Assembly (NCBI RefSeq): GCF_024220175.1
Contig: NZ_CP098502.1
Coordinates: 2,170,001 to 2,234,000 of the forward strand
Origin: Paraconexibacter antarcticus
GTDB lineage: Bacteria; Actinomycetota; Thermoleophilia; Solirubrobacterales; Solirubrobacteraceae
Length of the DNA: 64,000 nt
Reading direction: 5' to 3'
In this document: positions 62,107-64,000 of the stretch, one piece after another
Position numbering within the stretch: position 1 is the first letter of the stretch
How the letters are laid out: each line of letters begins with the position of its first letter
Made by a program: the position numbers and the translations under genes
Notes under the pieces: generated by a model
Told to the model about the DNA's origin: nothing
The model's database searches: none
The model's input: only the letters and a program-made list of their open reading frames with translations

Positions 62107-62486
62107 CGACCCCGCGCCGCACCGCGGCCGTCGTGGCCGTCGCAGGGGCGATCCGCGCGGCCGCGGGCGTCGCGGCGCTGGCCGCTCCCCGGCGGCTGCT
62201 GCGCGTCGTCGACGCCGCCGATCCGGTGCCGGCGACGGTCGTTCTCGCCCGGGCCCTCGGCGCGCGCGAGATCGCGATGGGCGGCGCGGTCCTCGCGGCG
62301 GCGCGCGGCACGAGCCGTGGGCAGCGCGCCGCCCTGCTGACGGGGGCCGCGGTCGACCTGTCGGACCTCGTCACGCTCGGCGGGCTCGCCGGCAGCGGCG
62401 TCTCGCGCCGGAACGTCAGGGTGCTCCGCGTGGGGGTGGCGCTGGCGGTGGTCGTGCAGTTGGGTGGGCAGGCGGCGAGCTCGTGA
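62103..62486 (+). CDS. Small membrane protein, DUF4267-like
   Basis: A 127-residue protein from GTG 62103, overlapping the P450 stop as GTGA. Hydrophobic stretches at ~10-28 and ~105-122; the middle VVLARALGAREIAMGGAVLA and AAVDLSDLVTLGGLAGSG resemble the DUF4267-type membrane proteins. Function is unknown. It is the last gene of the hydratase-to-P450 operon. Confidence 0.72.
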   Translation: MTTPRRTAAVVAVAGAIRAAAGVAALAAPRRLLRVVDAADPVPATVVLARALGAREIAMGGAVLAAARGTSRGQRAALLTGAAVDLSDLVTLGGLAGSGVSRRNVRVLRVGVALAVVVQLGGQAASS

Positions 62487-62560
62487 CGCGATCGTGGTGA
62501 CCTTCGGGGGAGAGGCGTCACTTCGGCTCGGTCTGCTCGGCCTGCCAGGATGCCCGCCGG

Positions 62561-62749
62561 ATGCCGCAGACGCAGAAGCAGTGGATCAAGATCCTCGAGG
62601 CCGAGGGCTGGACCCACGAGACCGGCGGCAAGCACCAGGTGAAGATGACCAAGCCCGGTCATCGGCCGATCACTCTCCCGGCGAACAAGCGTCAGGCCTA
62701 CACGAAGGGCTTCGAGAGCGCACTCCGTCGGCAGGCCGGGCTGCAGTAG
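62561..62749 (+). CDS. hicA: HicA-type mRNA interferase toxin
   Basis: A 62-residue dsRBD-like toxin: WIKILEAEGWTHETGGKHQV, with the active-site His in GGKHQVKM (GSHH-type position), and PGHRPITLPANKR. Closing ALRRQAGL is typical (ILRQAGL). HicA cuts mRNA to stop translation. The antitoxin gene follows after 35 bases. It is close to the integrase remnant, as expected for element-borne toxin-antitoxin pairs. Confidence 0.88.
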   Translation: MPQTQKQWIKILEAEGWTHETGGKHQVKMTKPGHRPITLPANKRQAYTKGFESALRRQAGLQ

Positions 62750-62784
62750 ACCCGTCTTGACCCGATTACTACGATTGAGAGCAC

Positions 62785-63024
62785 ATGGCGACTGACGTCA
62801 CGATCAAGATGCGCGAGGAAGACGGAAGCCTCTGGGCGACTGTCGAGGAGTACCCCGGCGTCTTCGCGACCGGCGACACGATCGAGGAGCTGGTCGAGAG
62901 TGTCCGCGAGGGCCTCGAGCTCGTCCTGAACGAGCCCGGCCAGGCGCACCGCTCGGTCACCGTGGCTGAGGTTGGACCCGTCTCGGAGGTCGCGACCTCC
63001 GAGATGCACCTCAGCATCGCCTGA
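62785..63024 (+). CDS. hicB: HicB-type antitoxin
   Basis: A 79-residue protein with the partial RNase H-like HicB fold: VTIKMREEDGSLWATVEEYP, GVFATGDTIEELVESVREGL. It lacks an obvious C-terminal DNA-binding domain, so autoregulation may depend on another part. TACGAT lies nine bases before the ATG and could serve as a -10 for a separate transcript. Confidence 0.87.
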   Translation: MATDVTIKMREEDGSLWATVEEYPGVFATGDTIEELVESVREGLELVLNEPGQAHRSVTVAEVGPVSEVATSEMHLSIA

Positions 63025-63049
63025 ACGGCCTCTCGGAGTTGGAGCGGGC

Positions 63050-63295
63050 GCTGCGGGCACGGCCTGGGTAAACGAACGGTCGGGACCGGTGAGGCTTCGT
63101 CGCCGGGTCCCGCTTCTGCCGTCGAAGGTGCAGGCAGTCGCCACGCACGTGGCCGGGCAGATGGGCCACGGCGCGAACCTGACTCTCGCCACCTACGGCC
63201 ACCTCATCGAGGAACTCGACGGCGGCCTCCGCATCGACCCGGAGGCCGAGATTCGCGCGGCACGAGCGTCAAAGGTGTCCCTGAGTGCCCCGTGG
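63050..63295 (+). pseudogene. Tyrosine recombinase (phage-type integrase), C-terminal remnant
   Basis: A reading frame crossing this region has VATHVAGQMGHGANLTLATY followed by GHLIEELDGG, i.e. the box-II His (MGH) and the catalytic Tyr (TLATYGHL) of tyrosine recombinases. The Arg of box I and all upstream domains are missing, so only the last ~60 residues remain. It lies ~70 bases from a tRNA-Gly fragment, the usual integrase-att arrangement. Confidence 0.75.
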
Positions 63296-63363
63296 GCCTG
63301 GCGCGCACCGACGTCGGGTAGACCTCAACGACAAACCCCCCGGGTTTCCAGGGGCTTTGACGA

Positions 63364-63412
63364 AGCGGGAGACGAGGCTCGAACTCGCGACCCTCAGCTT
63401 GGGAACTGACGT
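63364..63412 (-). other. 3' fragment of tRNA-Gly(CCC), probable attachment site
   Basis: The minus strand reads AACGTCAGTTCCCAAGCTGA, then GGGTCGCGAGTTCGAGCCTC, then GTCTCCCGCT. This is the anticodon arm with CCC, variable loop, T-arm and 3' acceptor strand of tRNA-Gly. One C of the anticodon stem is missing and the 5' half is absent. It is not a functional tRNA. Such 3' halves are typical att sites of integrative elements. Confidence 0.75.
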
Positions 63413-63479
63413 TTTCGGCCTAGTAGTGCTCCGTTAGGTTGTTGCAGGAGGTTATGGAGTCTTGGCGAACTTCTTGTGC

Positions 63480-64000
63480 ATGAGTTCGTCGGCGGGGCAG
63501 GTCAAGATCGGGTCGGTGGCCGGTCTCTCGGACAAGCAGCTGGCGCGGGTGCGGCCGCGGCTTGAGGCGTTCGCGGAGGACATGTTCGAGCCAATGGTGC
63601 GTCGCGATCAGCGGCGGTGGGGCGGCGTGTATCTGCGGGGGTTGATGCTCGATGGCAAGCGCAAGAGCATCGAGCCGATGGCTGCCCGCCTGGAAGATGG
63701 CGATGAGCAGTGCTTGCAGCAGTTCGTCAACCAGTCGCCGTGGCGGTGGGAACCGGTGCGTAAGCGCTTGGCGGTCCGGCTCAGCGAGGCGATCGTGCCG
63801 GCGGCTTGGGTGATTGACGACACCGGCTTTCCGAAGTTCGGCGACAAGTCAGTCGGCGTGGCGCGCCAGTACTCCGGCGCTTTGGGGAAGGTCGGCAACT
63901 GCCAGATCGGGGTCTCGATCACCGCCGCCACCGTGCACGCGTCGTGCCCGATCGACTGGCGTCTGTTCCTGCCCGAGTCGTGGAACGAGGACCCGCGCCG
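63480..64000 (+). CDS. IS701-family transposase, N-terminal part (runs off window)
   Basis: About 173 residues are visible from ATG 63480, open to the window end. Recognised by RLEAFAEDMFEPMVRRDQRR, YLRGLMLDGKRKSIEPMAAR and the first catalytic Asp region WVIDDTGFPKFGDKSVGVAR followed by QYSGALGKVGNCQIGVS. These are classic IS701/IS4-like DDE motifs. A preceding 9-codon frame (ATG at ~63454 with AGGAGG) ends at the TGA overlapping this start, so translation may be coupled. The left end of the element lies between ~63415 and 63450. Confidence 0.93.
   Translation, partial: MSSSAGQVKIGSVAGLSDKQLARVRPRLEAFAEDMFEPMVRRDQRRWGGVYLRGLMLDGKRKSIEPMAARLEDGDEQCLQQFVNQSPWRWEPVRKRLAVRLSEAIVPAAWVIDDTGFPKFGDKSVGVARQYSGALGKVGNCQIGVSITAATVHASCPIDWRLFLPESWNEDPR

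Noticed and set aside
63364-63412. A functional tRNA-Gly gene
   Set aside because: The 5' half (acceptor and D-arm) is absent and the anticodon stem has lost a base; called an attachment-site fragment instead.

Overview
The window is a very GC-rich chromosomal segment, strongly biased to G/C at third codon positions. Many genes are linked by 1-8 base start/stop overlaps. Together with actinobacterial families (YrbE/Mce lipid importer, CYP153 P450, GMC sterol-oxidase-like flavoprotein, WS/DGAT, LVIVD and DUF445 proteins), this suggests an actinobacterium, most plausibly of the Thermoleophilia/Solirubrobacterales type. The lineage is inference.

Left part (1-23 kb) is mostly housekeeping or accessory single-copy genes. 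1-5899 (-) is a five-gene envelope/exopolysaccharide-type operon: small membrane protein, secreted Gly-rich protein, GH-GT2 fusion, ABC exporter, GT4. 6.1-8.9 kb is a polyphosphate-type module (CYTH-like/CHAD protein, ParA-like ATPase, true CYTH enzyme). Then come a secreted S53 peptidase, a Cys/Met-metabolism PLP enzyme, an AlaDH/CEO-synthase-like enzyme, a frameshifted molybdopterin oxidoreductase, a tandem ABC-ATPase with a 1000-aa FtsX permease, an MDR reductase and a Ca2+/H+(Na+) antiporter.

22.6-26.5 kb is a self-contained CYP153 hydroxylase cassette: TetR regulator, [2Fe-2S] ferredoxin, CYP153 P450 and ferredoxin reductase, with a recognisable promoter/operator and a terminator hairpin. 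26.5-31.0 kb is a scrap zone: an IS110/IS1111-type element, a cupredoxin and a ferritin-like protein, an IS3 remnant, a decayed nucleotidyltransferase and a decayed P450.

31-62.5 kb reads as one lipid/sterol uptake and catabolism region. It holds a complete two-YrbE/six-Mce operon (-), SDR and LVIVD proteins, and an operon with ALDH, WS/DGAT, secreted hydrolase, DUF4393 and DUF445. It continues with an alpha/beta hydrolase, thiolase, ChoD-like GMC oxidoreductase, a GAF-LuxR regulator, and an operon with enoyl-CoA hydratase, acyl-CoA dehydrogenase, SDR, acyl-CoA synthetase, P450 and a small membrane protein. Four promoter regions here share a 39-44 bp dyad motif (three copies ungapped and nearly identical in their left half, one weaker copy beside the LuxR gene). 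I propose these define a previously unrecognised regulon of the local GAF-LuxR protein.

The right end (62.5-64 kb) carries a HicAB toxin-antitoxin pair, the C-terminal scrap of a tyrosine recombinase, a 3' fragment of tRNA-Gly(CCC) that looks like an attachment site, and the 5' part of an IS701-family transposase: the edge of an integrated element. No CRISPR array, rRNA or complete tRNA was seen.
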